This document shows positions 1 through 10,400 of a stretch of DNA of 64,000 nt, piece after piece. The stretch covers positions 186,001-250,000 of the forward strand of contig CANLOY010000006.1 of assembly GCA_947493005.1 (NCBI GenBank). Direction: 5' to 3'. The DNA is from an uncultured Roseivirga sp. Its GTDB lineage: Bacteria > Bacteroidota > Bacteroidia > Cytophagales > Cyclobacteriaceae. The position numbers were made by a program, and so were the translations under genes. Position 1 is the first letter of the stretch. Every line of letters starts with the position of its first letter. Under the pieces are notes generated by a model, which saw only the letters and a program-made list of their open reading frames with translations, did no database searches and had not been told where the DNA came from.

Positions 1-493
1 AGCCAATCCAGCCTTCGAAGCCGACCAACACAAATGCAATAAATGAAAGAACGGTTATAGGTCTATCTTTTTTCCAGTACCTGATCGATAAAACAAATGT
101 TCCAAAGATCAGTAGTCCAATAGCCACACCTATAAGGCGGTTCACATATTCTACCCAGGTCTTTGCAGCGTTAAAATCCTCTTCTTCAAGAATACTTGGA
201 TCATTTTCAACCTGATAAGCCAAGTCATTAAATCCTAACACTGTTAAATACTTAGAGAACTTTTTATTTTTTTCAACCCTTTGTTGAACATAGTCCTCCT
301 TGTAGTTTTCTGGCAGTTGCTCCACACTCGTTGGTGGAACCCAACTCCCGAAGCACTTTGGCCAGTCTGGGCACCCCATTCCTGAACCTGTGCTTCTTAC
401 TATACCTCCTACTGCGATCAGCAGGTATACAGCTATAATTGTGACGGCTGAAAACCGCCTGAACAATCTTCCTTTAGTGTCCTTTGGACTCAT
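1..493 (-). CDS. ctaA: Heme A synthase CtaA/Cox15 (partial, runs off the window)
   Basis: This encodes the N-terminal 164 residues of a CtaA/Cox15-family heme A synthase, the membrane enzyme that oxidises heme O to heme A for the oxidase encoded just upstream. I translated it by hand from the ATG at 493. It opens with a basic N-terminus, a first membrane helix and the motif GGIVRSTGSGMGCPDWPKCF, typical of Bacteroidota members of the family. A soluble stretch of about 70 residues, EYVNRLIG and another helix follow. The ATG lies inside the end of ctaD (20-nt overlap), which suggests translational coupling. The C-terminal part lies outside the window. The family call is firm. Confidence 0.9.
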   Translation of the reverse strand, partial: MSPKDTKGRLFRRFSAVTIIAVYLLIAVGGIVRSTGSGMGCPDWPKCFGSWVPPTSVEQLPENYKEDYVQQRVEKNKKFSKYLTVLGFNDLAYQVENDPSILEEEDFNAAKTWVEYVNRLIGVAIGLLIFGTFVLSIRYWKKDRPITVLSFIAFVLVGFEGWIG

Positions 494-2351
494 CCACCAA
501 GATTTCTTCTGCTTCTTCCTTCTCCAAAGCAATCAAGTCATTTTCATGTGGAAGATTTGACTCCATTGTTTCTGAGAAAGGTACAGTCTGAGGAATAAAA
601 TCATCCTCTGCTCCTGGTTTAGAATAGTCATAAGGCCATCTATATACTTGTGGTATTTCACCTGGCCAGTTACCGTGTCCCGGATTAATTGGCGTAGTCC
701 ACTCAAGTGTATTAGACTTCCATGGGTTAGCAGTTGCTTTTCTTCCTCTGTAAATACTATAGAAGAAGTTAAACAAGAATATAAACTGGCCAATGAAAGT
801 ACATATTGCTGCCACAGATATAAACTGGTTCAGATCGGTAAAACCACTGAAGGCATCAAAGTTGGTAAATGAGTAATATCTTCTTGGGAAGCCTGCTATT
901 CCAATGTAGTGCATTGGGAAGAATACAGCATATATACCAATAAATGTTAACCAGAAATGAATATACCCTAGTTTGGCATTCATCATACGCCCGAACATTT
1001 TTGGGAACCAGTGGTATACACCTGCCAATAGTCCAAACGCTGAAGCTGCTCCCATAACTAAGTGGAAGTGAGCAACTACGAAGTATGTATCATGTAATTG
1101 AATATCAATAGCAGAGTTACCAAGGAATATACCTGTAATACCTCCAGAGATAAATACTGACACCAAACCAATTGAGAACAACATGGCAGGTGTAAATACA
1201 ATGTTACCCTTCCATAGAGTTGTCAGGTAGTTAAATACTTTAACTGCTGATGGCACTGCAATAATCAATGTCAGGAACATGAATATTGACCCAAGGAAAG
1301 GGTTCATACCAGACACGAACATATGGTGCGCCCATACAATAAATGAAAGGAATGTGATACCAAGCATTGATACAATCATGGCTTTATAACCAAAGATTGG
1401 TTTACGCGAATTAGTCGCGATAATCTCCGATGTAATACCTAATGCCGGAAGTAATACAATGTATACCTCAGGGTGTCCTAAGAACCAGAACAAATGTTGA
1501 TATAGGATCGGGCTACCTCCTACGTTTGGTAGTGCTTCTCCATTAATGTATATATCTGAAAGGTAGAACGATGTTCCAAAGCTTCTATCAAATACCAATA
1601 GTAAAGCAGCAGCAAACAAAACAGGGAATGAAAGTACTCCAATCACTGCAGTTAAAAAGAACGCCCAGATTGTAAGTGGTAACCTTGAAAAGGTCATCCC
1701 CTTAGTTCTAAGATTGATAACAGTAGTGATATAGTTAATACCTCCAAGTAATGACGAAGCGATAAAGAATACCATTGCTACAAGCCACAGGGTCATACCG
1801 AGACCCGAACCAGGCATTGCTGTCTGAATAGCCGATAACGGAGGGTATACTACCCAACCTCCTGAAGCAGGTCCTGTCTCAATAAATAGTGAAATGAACA
1901 TTAATACCCCAGAGGCAAAGAAGAACCAATAGGACAGCATGTTCATAAAGCCTGAAGCCATGTCTCTGGCTCCAATCTGTAATGGAATCAAAAAGTTAGA
2001 GAATGTTCCACTCAAACCAGCAGTCAACACAAAGAATACCATAATGGTACCGTGCATTGTTACTAATGCTAAATAGAACTCAGGATCTAACTGTCCAGTC
2101 TCATTAATCCACTTACCCAATAAAGGTCTTAACCAACCCAAGTCTGCATCTGGAAAACCAAGTTGCAGTCTGAAGATTGCCGACATTGCCGCACCAATAA
2201 TGGCCCAGAAAATTCCAGTAATCAGGAACTGCTTGGCAATAACCTTATGATCTTGAGAGAAAATATATTTTGCTATGAATGACTGCTCATGGTGATCATC
2301 GTGATGATCGTCATGGGCATGAACATCGATATGTGCTGCTTCTGTTGCCAT
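474..2351 (-). CDS. ctaD: Cytochrome c oxidase subunit I
   Basis: Catalytic subunit of an aa3-type heme-copper oxidase, which reduces O2 to water and pumps protons in the inner membrane. About twelve membrane helices are visible. GHPEVY carries the CuB histidine and the crosslinked Tyr of the K-channel, HHMF the other CuB histidines, and HDTYFVVAHFH the heme a3 and heme a ligands. I start at the ATG at 2351; a TTG two codons upstream is possible but less likely. The first 25 residues are unusually His/Asp-rich (HAHDDHHDDHHE). It is the eighth gene of the operon, 20 nt after ctaC and overlapping ctaA, so electrons probably arrive from the ActABCDEF complex encoded upstream. Confidence 0.96.
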   Translation of the reverse strand: MATEAAHIDVHAHDDHHDDHHEQSFIAKYIFSQDHKVIAKQFLITGIFWAIIGAAMSAIFRLQLGFPDADLGWLRPLLGKWINETGQLDPEFYLALVTMHGTIMVFFVLTAGLSGTFSNFLIPLQIGARDMASGFMNMLSYWFFFASGVLMFISLFIETGPASGGWVVYPPLSAIQTAMPGSGLGMTLWLVAMVFFIASSLLGGINYITTVINLRTKGMTFSRLPLTIWAFFLTAVIGVLSFPVLFAAALLLVFDRSFGTSFYLSDIYINGEALPNVGGSPILYQHLFWFLGHPEVYIVLLPALGITSEIIATNSRKPIFGYKAMIVSMLGITFLSFIVWAHHMFVSGMNPFLGSIFMFLTLIIAVPSAVKVFNYLTTLWKGNIVFTPAMLFSIGLVSVFISGGITGIFLGNSAIDIQLHDTYFVVAHFHLVMGAASAFGLLAGVYHWFPKMFGRMMNAKLGYIHFWLTFIGIYAVFFPMHYIGIAGFPRRYYSFTNFDAFSGFTDLNQFISVAAICTFIGQFIFLFNFFYSIYRGRKATANPWKSNTLEWTTPINPGHGNWPGEIPQVYRWPYDYSKPGAEDDFIPQTVPFSETMESNLPHENDLIALEKEEAEEILVDESKGH

Positions 2352-2371
2352 ATTCAATGATTTAAAGTCTT

Positions 2372-3406
2372 TTATTCGTTAATTCCTGATGTAACTAATG
2401 CCAATTCTTTCAAATTATCCGGTACCTGGCTCATATATTCCGGATTGTTAGAAAGCCATGCTTTCTGATCGGCTTTCCACTCTGCATACTCGTCTGGCTC
2501 TAACACAATCACTTTCTTTTTCATAGAAAAGTGACCACCGCCACAAATCTCAGTACAAGCCAGTTCATATTCGAAATCCGGATTTCCTTCTTCAATCTTC
2601 ATTTCAGCTGTAGTCTTGTTAGCTATAAACCAAAACTGAGTTGGCATACCAGGAACTGCATCCATCTTCACTCTCATGTGAGGAATGAAAACACTATGCA
2701 AAACGTCCTTTGCTCTGATTTTTAATAGAACAGGCACTCCTTTAGGAATTACCAAGTTATTAGAGTTAAAATCGTCAAAGTTGGCCCTGTCAGAAAAATC
2801 CATGCCATGAGTATTTACAGCATTAATCAATCTGTAGTCATAATCACCAACCTTATTGTCAGCTCCTCCATATCTCAAAGACCAGAAAAACTGCTGTCCT
2901 ACAATTTCTATTTGTTCTGACTCTTCAGGAGCTTCACTCATGATGCCGTCCCAAGCCATCCAGCCAGAAATCACCAACCATGTTAATACAATTGCCGGTA
3001 CACCCGTCCAGATGTATTCCAGTTTGTTGTTATGAGGATAGAATAGTGCTCTTCTCTTTTCATCGTATTTGTACTTATAAGAAAATACAAACAGCAAAAT
3101 ATTGGTGATGGCAAAAACGATCCCGGTAATCCACATGGTTCTCCAGAAAAGTTTATCCGTCAACTCTCCGTGCTCTGAAGCTACCGGAGGGTCATAATCA
3201 TCAAAGTAGGCCCATGAATACCATGCCATCAGGCCAAAGAACAACACCATGAACACAATCATCAACGCTGCATTCACATTGTTACTTCCTGTAACAATCT
3301 TATCTCCTGTTCCCTTAACAATGTCTACTAACCTTGTAATCCTGAAGATTAACAAAAGGATAGCTACAACTAAGAAAACCGCAAGTGCTATGTAAAAACC
3401 GAACAT
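2372..3406 (-). CDS. ctaC: Cytochrome c oxidase subunit II
   Basis: CuA-bearing subunit II, 344 residues, which takes electrons from cytochrome c into subunit I. The CuA site is complete: His237 in LHSVF, then C284-T-E286-I-C288-G-G-G-H292-F-S-M295. Four hydrophobic segments (about 2-22, 46-66, 87-111 and 131-152) precede the periplasmic cupredoxin domain, two more than the canonical pair. There is no fused cytochrome c domain, so this is not a caa3 subunit II; the electron donor is presumably a heme domain of ActA or ActE. It lies 21 nt after actF and 20 nt before ctaD. Confidence 0.95.
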   Translation of the reverse strand: MFGFYIALAVFLVVAILLLIFRITRLVDIVKGTGDKIVTGSNNVNAALMIVFMVLFFGLMAWYSWAYFDDYDPPVASEHGELTDKLFWRTMWITGIVFAITNILLFVFSYKYKYDEKRRALFYPHNNKLEYIWTGVPAIVLTWLVISGWMAWDGIMSEAPEESEQIEIVGQQFFWSLRYGGADNKVGDYDYRLINAVNTHGMDFSDRANFDDFNSNNLVIPKGVPVLLKIRAKDVLHSVFIPHMRVKMDAVPGMPTQFWFIANKTTAEMKIEEGNPDFEYELACTEICGGGHFSMKKKVIVLEPDEYAEWKADQKAWLSNNPEYMSQVPDNLKELALVTSGINE

Positions 3407-3427
3407 ATCTGGTAGTTTATCTATGTA

Positions 3428-4825
3428 TTAAATATGGTGATGTTTTGCTTCTTCCAACATTGGATGATTCTTAGGTACAAGTGCCATTGATGACAATGCC
3501 CTTAGTACTACAAACAAGAATACGGATCCAAACATTAAGTACATGCCTATTTCAGTAAGACCAAAGCCTCCTTCTGCTCCAAGTGTTCCTGGAGTAATCA
3601 TCAGATAGAAATCCATCCAGTGACCCAAGATTATCACTATACATGCAATCTTTAAGAATACATTCAATCTCTTCGCATCTCTTGTCATTAAGCATAGGAA
3701 TGGGAAGAAGAAGTTCATAATCAAGTTCACGAAGAACACAGGTGCGTACTTGTCACTCAAGAATCTTTCAACAAAGTATACTGACTCTTCAGGGATGTTA
3801 GCATAGTAAATCAATAGGAATTGAGAGAACCATACGTAAGTCCAGAAGATACTGAATGCAAATACGAATTTACCAAGATCATGCAAGTGATTAACAGTAA
3901 CCTGAGCTAAGTAACCAGCTTCTTTCAACAATACTGTAATAAGTGTGATCAATGCCAAACCAGTTACAAACCAGCTGGCAAACACATACCATCCAAACAT
4001 GGTAGAGAACCAGTGTGTGTCAATTGACATAATCCAGTCCCAGGCAGATACAGAAGAAGACACTGCAAACACTAGCAAGAATGCCACAGAGTTTCTTCTC
4101 ATTTTATACCAATAAGAAGTTCCTCCTAACTCATCTTCCATGCTGGAAAGTGATTTCAACTTGTTAAATAAGAAGTACCATGCTGCAAAGAATACAACCA
4201 TTCTTAGCACAAAGAATACTGGGAAAGAACCACCTTCTAATGGTAGGAAGAAGAAGTTACTTTTACCCGCGATAATTGAATCAAAGTGAGAACTTGCTGT
4301 ATCGTACAAATCACTGTGCGTCCAGTGGAAAATATCGTGATTGAAAAACAAGAAAGTCACAAGCATCAATATACCTGCCGGAAGTATCCAGCTAGCCAAT
4401 GACAATGGAATTCTTAGAATGTAAGTAGACCATCCTGCTTGTGCAGCATATTGTATAGCAAAGAAGAATAAACCAATAAGTGCTATACCTGTGAAGTATA
4501 CATTGTTAATCCAGAAGTCAATTTTGAAGCGTTTCCACCAACCGCCATGGCTAGCTTCTTCTCCATGACCATCCTCAGAGGCTTCATGCCCTGCATCTGC
4601 ACCATGCTCATCTCCATGACTCTCTTTTTTCTCTGCAGTAGCATGACCATCACCATGATCACCTGCACTAGCCAATTCAGTATGGTCTCCTTCACCATGC
4701 TCTTCTGATTCATGCCCTCCACTAGGAAGTATGGCACCAACCAACAACAAAACAGCACCTACTATGAAAGCTATTGTCAGCTTTCTTTTTAGACCAGCGT
4801 TAAAATCAAATCTCTCTTTCGACAT
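3428..4825 (-). CDS. actF: Alternative complex III subunit ActF (quinol:cytochrome c oxidoreductase, NrfD-like)
   Basis: Integral membrane subunit of alternative complex III, which oxidises menaquinol and passes electrons to cytochrome c or the oxidase. The protein (465 residues) begins with one helix (about 14-31). A soluble stretch extremely rich in His, Gly, Glu and Asp follows (about residues 35-95), then roughly nine further helices. ActF is a paralogue of ActC within the NrfD-like fold. The His/Asp-rich insert is the odd part; metal binding is an inference. Position between actE and ctaC is the usual one in Bacteroidota. Confidence in the family is high; the quinone-binding role comes from characterised relatives. 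Confidence 0.92.
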   Translation of the reverse strand: MSKERFDFNAGLKRKLTIAFIVGAVLLLVGAILPSGGHESEEHGEGDHTELASAGDHGDGHATAEKKESHGDEHGADAGHEASEDGHGEEASHGGWWKRFKIDFWINNVYFTGIALIGLFFFAIQYAAQAGWSTYILRIPLSLASWILPAGILMLVTFLFFNHDIFHWTHSDLYDTASSHFDSIIAGKSNFFFLPLEGGSFPVFFVLRMVVFFAAWYFLFNKLKSLSSMEDELGGTSYWYKMRRNSVAFLLVFAVSSSVSAWDWIMSIDTHWFSTMFGWYVFASWFVTGLALITLITVLLKEAGYLAQVTVNHLHDLGKFVFAFSIFWTYVWFSQFLLIYYANIPEESVYFVERFLSDKYAPVFFVNLIMNFFFPFLCLMTRDAKRLNVFLKIACIVIILGHWMDFYLMITPGTLGAEGGFGLTEIGMYLMFGSVFLFVVLRALSSMALVPKNHPMLEEAKHHHI

Positions 4826-4843
4826 CTTTAAAAATTTATCTGT

Positions 4844-5476
4844 TTACTGTTGCTGTAATTCACGAACATACCTTGCAATCTTCCATCGCTTCTCTGCACT
4901 CAATTGAGAAGCATGTGACCCCATTCTGCCATATCCATGTGTCATCACATAGAAAACATGACCCTGAGATAAGTTTTTCTTTGCTGCCGAAGAATAAGAA
5001 GGTACCCCTGCGAACACCTCTCCTACTTTAGCAGACGGGTCAACCGACCCTTTTCCGTTTGTACCATGACAATGGTCGCAGTACAAATTATAAAGTCTTT
5101 TACCTTCAGTCTTAATTTCAGGAGTATCTGGCAATGGGTTAACCACATCTGCAGCAGCTAACAAATCTTCCTTTTTAAGTCTGTAAGGCAACATTCCATT
5201 TCCAGTTCTTTTAACTGTTCCTGCAACTGGCACTCTAACATTTTGTGAATAAGGATTGTTTGGGTTAGAATTATAGAACTCGCCTAATCCATCTTCCCTA
5301 TTGCTCAACCATTCGCCACTTTCTTTATCAGTAATCTGAGTAAGTGGCTCGTAAGGTACAGAATGGTACATCTGAGGAGCATATTCCAAACCTGGGTTGT
5401 CGCCATTTGCAGTACAAGCACTGATCAAAACAACAAGAACCAAGGGAACGAAAGCTTTCAATTTATTGGTCATCAT
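4844..5476 (-). CDS. actE: Alternative complex III subunit ActE (monoheme cytochrome c lipoprotein)
   Basis: Small c-type cytochrome of alternative complex III, 210 residues. The N-terminus is a lipoprotein signal (LVVLISAC) and one heme site, CDHCHG, sits near residue 134, with possible axial Met residues in YVMTHGYGRMGSH. The SQLSAEKRWKIARYVRELQ tail is the usual C-terminal helix of a class I cytochrome c. It likely sits on the periplasmic face and relays electrons from ActB/ActA towards the CuA site. The gene starts with two consecutive ATG codons, either usable. It is 9 nt after actD and 18 nt before actF. Confidence 0.93.
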   Translation of the reverse strand: MMTNKLKAFVPLVLVVLISACTANGDNPGLEYAPQMYHSVPYEPLTQITDKESGEWLSNREDGLGEFYNSNPNNPYSQNVRVPVAGTVKRTGNGMLPYRLKKEDLLAAADVVNPLPDTPEIKTEGKRLYNLYCDHCHGTNGKGSVDPSAKVGEVFAGVPSYSSAAKKNLSQGHVFYVMTHGYGRMGSHASQLSAEKRWKIARYVRELQQQ

Positions 5477-5485
5477 TTCAAAGAC

Positions 5486-6019
5486 TTATTCTTCAACTTT
5501 TTTATCATTCACTTCTACTGCACCAGAATCCTTCAGCACATTGCCAATCTCGCTTGCTTCAACAGCTTTGTTTTTACCAAGATCGATCGCCAGAATATGC
5601 TTATCATCTGTAATTCTGATATCCAATAATTTAGGATCTTTCCAAGGTTTCAAATCACTTGATACCAGGAACGTACCTACCATACCAAATGCAGCTAGCA
5701 AAACGGTTAGCTCAAATGTAACAGGCACAAAATCAGGAAGTGCTACATGGTTTTTACCACCAATAATCATTGGCCAGTCAATACCCAACATCCAGATTTG
5801 CATAGTCAGAGCCAATGTGGTACCTAACATACCAAACATGAAAGCTGCTATTGGCAATCTTGACTTTTTATAACCTAATTCATCATCTAATCCATGAACA
5901 GGGAAAGGACTGTATACTTCATGAATCTTAATTCCTGCATTACGAATCTTTCCTACCGCTTTCAGCAGTACATCCTCGTCATCGTAAACACCTAATAGAA
6001 AATCTTTAGAGTCACTCAT
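5486..6019 (-). CDS. actD: Alternative complex III subunit ActD (DUF3341)
   Basis: DUF3341 membrane subunit of alternative complex III, 177 residues. A soluble N-terminal part (FLLGVYDDEDVLLKAVG) resembles an alpha/beta ferredoxin-like fold. Two membrane helices follow (about 57-80 and 101-120), then a soluble C-terminus. It carries no cofactor motif, consistent with a structural role in the known complexes. It sits 2 nt after actC and 9 nt before actE, in the standard gene order. Confidence 0.92.
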   Translation of the reverse strand: MSDSKDFLLGVYDDEDVLLKAVGKIRNAGIKIHEVYSPFPVHGLDDELGYKKSRLPIAAFMFGMLGTTLALTMQIWMLGIDWPMIIGGKNHVALPDFVPVTFELTVLLAAFGMVGTFLVSSDLKPWKDPKLLDIRITDDKHILAIDLGKNKAVEASEIGNVLKDSGAVEVNDKKVEE

Positions 6020-6021
6020 GA

Positions 6022-7383
6022 TTACGCTGTTTTTTCTGATGATGATTTAACAATACTTTTTACCTCTGCCATGTTAATCACTGGGAAGAACTTCGCGAAC
6101 AGGAAGAACAAAGTGAAGAACAAACCGAAGGTGAACAGATATACTCCCATGTCATAGATTGTCGGGTAGAACATTGCCCAAGAAGATGGAAGGTAATCTC
6201 TGTGAAGTGAGGTAACGATAATTACAAATCGTTCGAACCACATACCAATATTCACAATGATTGAGATAATGAAAGTGGCCGAAATACTTGTTCTGATTTT
6301 TTTAGACCAGAAAAGCTGAGGAGAAATTACGTTACATGTCATCATAGACCAGTAAGCCCACCAGTACGGTCCGAACATTCTATTAAAGAATGCATATTGT
6401 TCGGCTGGTACACCTGAATACCATGCTATGAAGAACTCAGTGATATATGCAATACCTACAATTGAACCTGTAACCGTAATTACAATGTTCATCATTTCGA
6501 TGTGCTCAATTGTGATATAGTCGTGTAGTTTAAATACTTGTCTGGTAACAATCATCAAGGTCAATACCATTGCAAAACCTGAGAAAATTGCCCCAGCAAC
6601 GAAGTATGGAGGGAAAATTGTTGTGTGCCACCCTGGAATAACCGAAGTAGCAAAGTCAAACGATACGATAGTGTGTACCGAAAGTACCAGAGGAGTTGCC
6701 AAACCGGCAAGAATCAAAGAAACTGACTCATATCTTGACCATGTCTTTGCAGCTCCGTCCCATCCAAGAGAAAGTGCTCCGTAAATTTTCTTTCTCATTC
6801 CACTTGCTCTATCTCTGATAGTTGCAAAATCAGGTACTAAACCGAGGTACCAGAATACAAGCGAAACAGAGAAGTAAGTCGAAATTGCAAATACGTCCCA
6901 CAAAAGTGGAGAGTTGAAGTTCACCCAAAGCGAACCAAATGTATTTGGAAGCGGTAGTGCCCAGTATGCTCCTAACCAAGGTCTTCCCATATGAAGTACC
7001 GGGAACATAGCAGCACAGATTACCGCAAATATTGTCATTGCCTCTGAAGCTCTGTTAATTGCCATTCTCCATTTCTGGCGGAACAACAATAGTACAGCAG
7101 AAATCAATGTTCCAGCGTGACCAATACCTACCCACCAAACAAAGTTGGTAATATCCCAGGCCCAGCCTACTGTTTTATTCAATCCCCACATACCAATACC
7201 TTCCCAAAGGGTGGCAGCCACAGCAAGGAATCCAATGGCTAGTGTCACAACTGATATCCCAAAAGCCATCAGCCATAGTTTAGAAGGCTTAGCCTCAACC
7301 TGGCGACAGATGTCTTCTGTAACATCATGAACGGTTTTACCGCCTGTGATTAAAGGTTTTCTTACGGACGAAGTAACCTGCAT
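6022..7383 (-). CDS. actC: Alternative complex III subunit ActC (NrfD/PsrC-like quinol-oxidising membrane subunit)
   Basis: NrfD/PsrC-family membrane protein, 453 residues with about ten hydrophobic segments. In characterised complexes ActC holds the quinol site and faces the ActB iron-sulfur module. Conserved-looking features include HMGRPWLGAYW after the third helix, WDVFAISTYF and HDYITIEHIE. The start ATG at 7383 follows actB by 18 nt and the stop is 2 nt from actD. The sequence looks intact and ordinary for the family. Confidence 0.93.
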   Translation of the reverse strand: MQVTSSVRKPLITGGKTVHDVTEDICRQVEAKPSKLWLMAFGISVVTLAIGFLAVAATLWEGIGMWGLNKTVGWAWDITNFVWWVGIGHAGTLISAVLLLFRQKWRMAINRASEAMTIFAVICAAMFPVLHMGRPWLGAYWALPLPNTFGSLWVNFNSPLLWDVFAISTYFSVSLVFWYLGLVPDFATIRDRASGMRKKIYGALSLGWDGAAKTWSRYESVSLILAGLATPLVLSVHTIVSFDFATSVIPGWHTTIFPPYFVAGAIFSGFAMVLTLMIVTRQVFKLHDYITIEHIEMMNIVITVTGSIVGIAYITEFFIAWYSGVPAEQYAFFNRMFGPYWWAYWSMMTCNVISPQLFWSKKIRTSISATFIISIIVNIGMWFERFVIIVTSLHRDYLPSSWAMFYPTIYDMGVYLFTFGLFFTLFFLFAKFFPVINMAEVKSIVKSSSEKTA

Positions 7384-7401
7384 ATTCTTTCGGTTTAAAA
7401 A

Positions 7402-10400
7402 TTAAGCTTCAGTTTGTTTATCCTTATTTCTGATCTTAGTCATGTACCAAATGTTTGGACTAACGTTGATCTCTTCCAATACGTGGTAAGCACGTGCTTC
7501 ATTCACCACTCTTTCGGTAGCTCCTTCTCCATCCTTCTTCTCTTCGATCTGAAGTGTTTTAGAAATCTTAGAGTTAGGATCATTCAAATCACCAAAAGTA
7601 ATTGCGTCTGAAGGACAAGCAGATGCACAAGCGATTGAGATTTCTCCATCAACTGGTCTTCTACCCTCACGTTTTGCAGCAAGTTTACCTGCCTGAATTC
7701 TCTGAACACACATACTACATTTCTCCATCACACCTCTGGCTCTTACTGTAACATCCGGGTTCAATACCATTTTACCCAAATCGTTATTCATTGCCATGTT
7801 ATCAGGGAACTGCGTGTTGTCATGGTACTTAAACCAGTTGAATCTTCTTACTTTGTAAGGACAGTTGTTAGCACAGTATCTTGTACCTATACATCTGTTG
7901 TAAGTCATTTGGTTAAGCCCTTCTGTACTGTGAGTTGTTGCCGCAACAGGACATACAGTCTCACAAGGTGCATTGTTACAATGCTGACAAAGCATTGGTT
8001 GGAAAGTCACTTCTGGATTTTCAGCAGCGTTCTCCAATTCTTTCTTATCTCCGGCAGGGTTAGCAGCAGAATAGTACCTGTCAATTCTGATCCAGGCCAT
8101 ATCTCTTCTATTCAATACCTCTTGCTTACCTACAACAGGGATATTGTTTTCTGCCTGACACGCTACAGTACATGCCGAACAACCTGTACATGAGTTCATG
8201 TCGATTGTCATAGCCCAATGGTGGTTATTGTACTCGTGCCCCGACCAAAGCGTAATTTTTGAAGGCTTCACATACTTACCTTCTTTATAGATTTTAGGGT
8301 GCCATCTACCGGCTCCCGAATCATGCTTATATTCACTCAATACAGACTCCTGGATTACGTTTTCACGTCCCATGTATGTCTGATGAGTTTGTGTTTGGGC
8401 AATTTTGTAACCTTCTCCAGTAGCTGTTACATTAACACCTGCCATTACATCCATAATGTTAGCTCCGTTCAATCTGGTGATAAACGGATAGGCATCAACA
8501 CCTACTTCATTAGCTACTTTTCCAGCTTTGGTTCTACCATAACCTACAGCTAAACCTAAAGTACCAATTGCCTGGCCTGGCTGAACTAGTGCAGGAACTT
8601 TTACAGTAGTACCGTTTACAGTAAGGTTTACCAATTGAGTTTCTCCTTCTACAAGAGTAATTCCCAAGTCATTGGCATCCTTAATAGAAATGGTCACATA
8701 GTTATCCCATGTAGCTTTAGTAACCGGATCAGACATTTCCTGCAACCATGGGTTGTTTGCCTGAGATCCGTTACCTAAACCAATTTTGTCGTAAAGTGCT
8801 AATTGGAAACCAGTTCCAGCTTTGTAATTCTGAGCAACTAGTGTAGCGGCAGAAGCTGCAGCTGAATAGTTGTAGGCAACAGATTTGCTGCTACCACCAA
8901 GTTCAACAACACCATCAAAAAGTGCTTTGTCCCAGAACGTCTGGAAATTAGAAGTATCTGTTTGTCTACCGAAGTAGCTGTCCTTCCAGTTATTTTGTAA
9001 ATAAGTATAATATTCAACGTCTTGACCTGCCCATTTCAAGAATGACTCAGGAGATTGTCTTGTCTTAAACAGTGGAGAAATAGTAGGCTGTATTAAACTG
9101 AAGTGTCCTTCTCTTAATTCAGCATCATTCCATTGCTCAAGATAGTGATGATCCGGAGCTACATACTCCACAGCAGACGCTGTTTCATCCATTCTATCTG
9201 AAGTTGAGACCGTTAGCTCAGCTTTCGATAGTCCTGCTGCGATGGCAGATCCTTCAGCTGAATCATAAACCGGGTTACAGTTAAAGAAGATTACACCAGC
9301 AACAGTGCCAGCATTCATCTCTTTACCCAGGTTGTTCATTGCCTGATCATCACCCTGACGGTAATAAATCGGAGCATCAGTATTGATAGTAGTACCGTAA
9401 TTGCCCAACATAGTGTTGATACCATTCACAAGTACCTGAACTGCCGGATCGTTTGACCCAGAAACTACCAATGACTTACCTCTGTTAGCCCAAAGTTCGT
9501 TGATCGCTTTGTTAGCGTGATCTACGCTGGCTCCTCCACTCACTTTTGCCTGACCTGCCTTGGCGGCTATACCATTATATATAGCAGCAACCAAAGGGCC
9601 TGCTTGTGAAGGCTTAATAGGTGTTCTATAATCTGCGTTCGAACCTGTCAATGAAAGATTAGATTCGAACTGGAAGTGACGAGACATCTCTTTATGATGA
9701 TCGTTGATCTTCCTTGTTTTGCTGTATTGCTTTGTAAACTCTATTGGCGAAATCCATGTACCTAAGAAATCAGCTCCAACACTTACAATAGTGTGTGCCT
9801 TGCTGAAATCATATGAAGGAATCATTGCCTCACCAAAAGACATTCTATTGGCTTCAGAAATACCATAAGCAGAAACAGCATCATAAGTTACATGCTGAGT
9901 TGTAGGATACTTACTGATGAATTCACCAATGGCCTTTTTGGTAGTAGGGCTCAATACAGACTGACTAACAATTCTGATTTGTCCCCCCTTAGCAGCAATA
10001 GCACCAAGCTTAGCTGTAACTTCTTTATCTAAAGTTTCCCAATCGATATCTGCTCCACCTTTCGTAGGACCAGTAAGTCTTTCTTTGTCGTACAATGAAA
10101 GAACAGAAGCCTCAACCTGAGCATTAGTACCGCCTTGAGCGATGGTGCTATACTTGTTACCTTCTACCTTGATTGGTCTCCCCTCTCTGGTTTTCACCAC
10201 CACACTAACAGCATCTCCACCATTTACATAGGTAGAAGCATAATAGTTAGGAACTGAAGGATCAACATCCACAGGCTTGTTAAGGTAAGGAATAGCTTTT
10301 CTTACCGGAGCTTCGCAGGCTGCTAAAGAAGCAGCAGCTATACCAAAGCCCATTAACTTAAGGAAATCTCTTCTGTTGCTGTTACCCTCCTCGTTACTTA

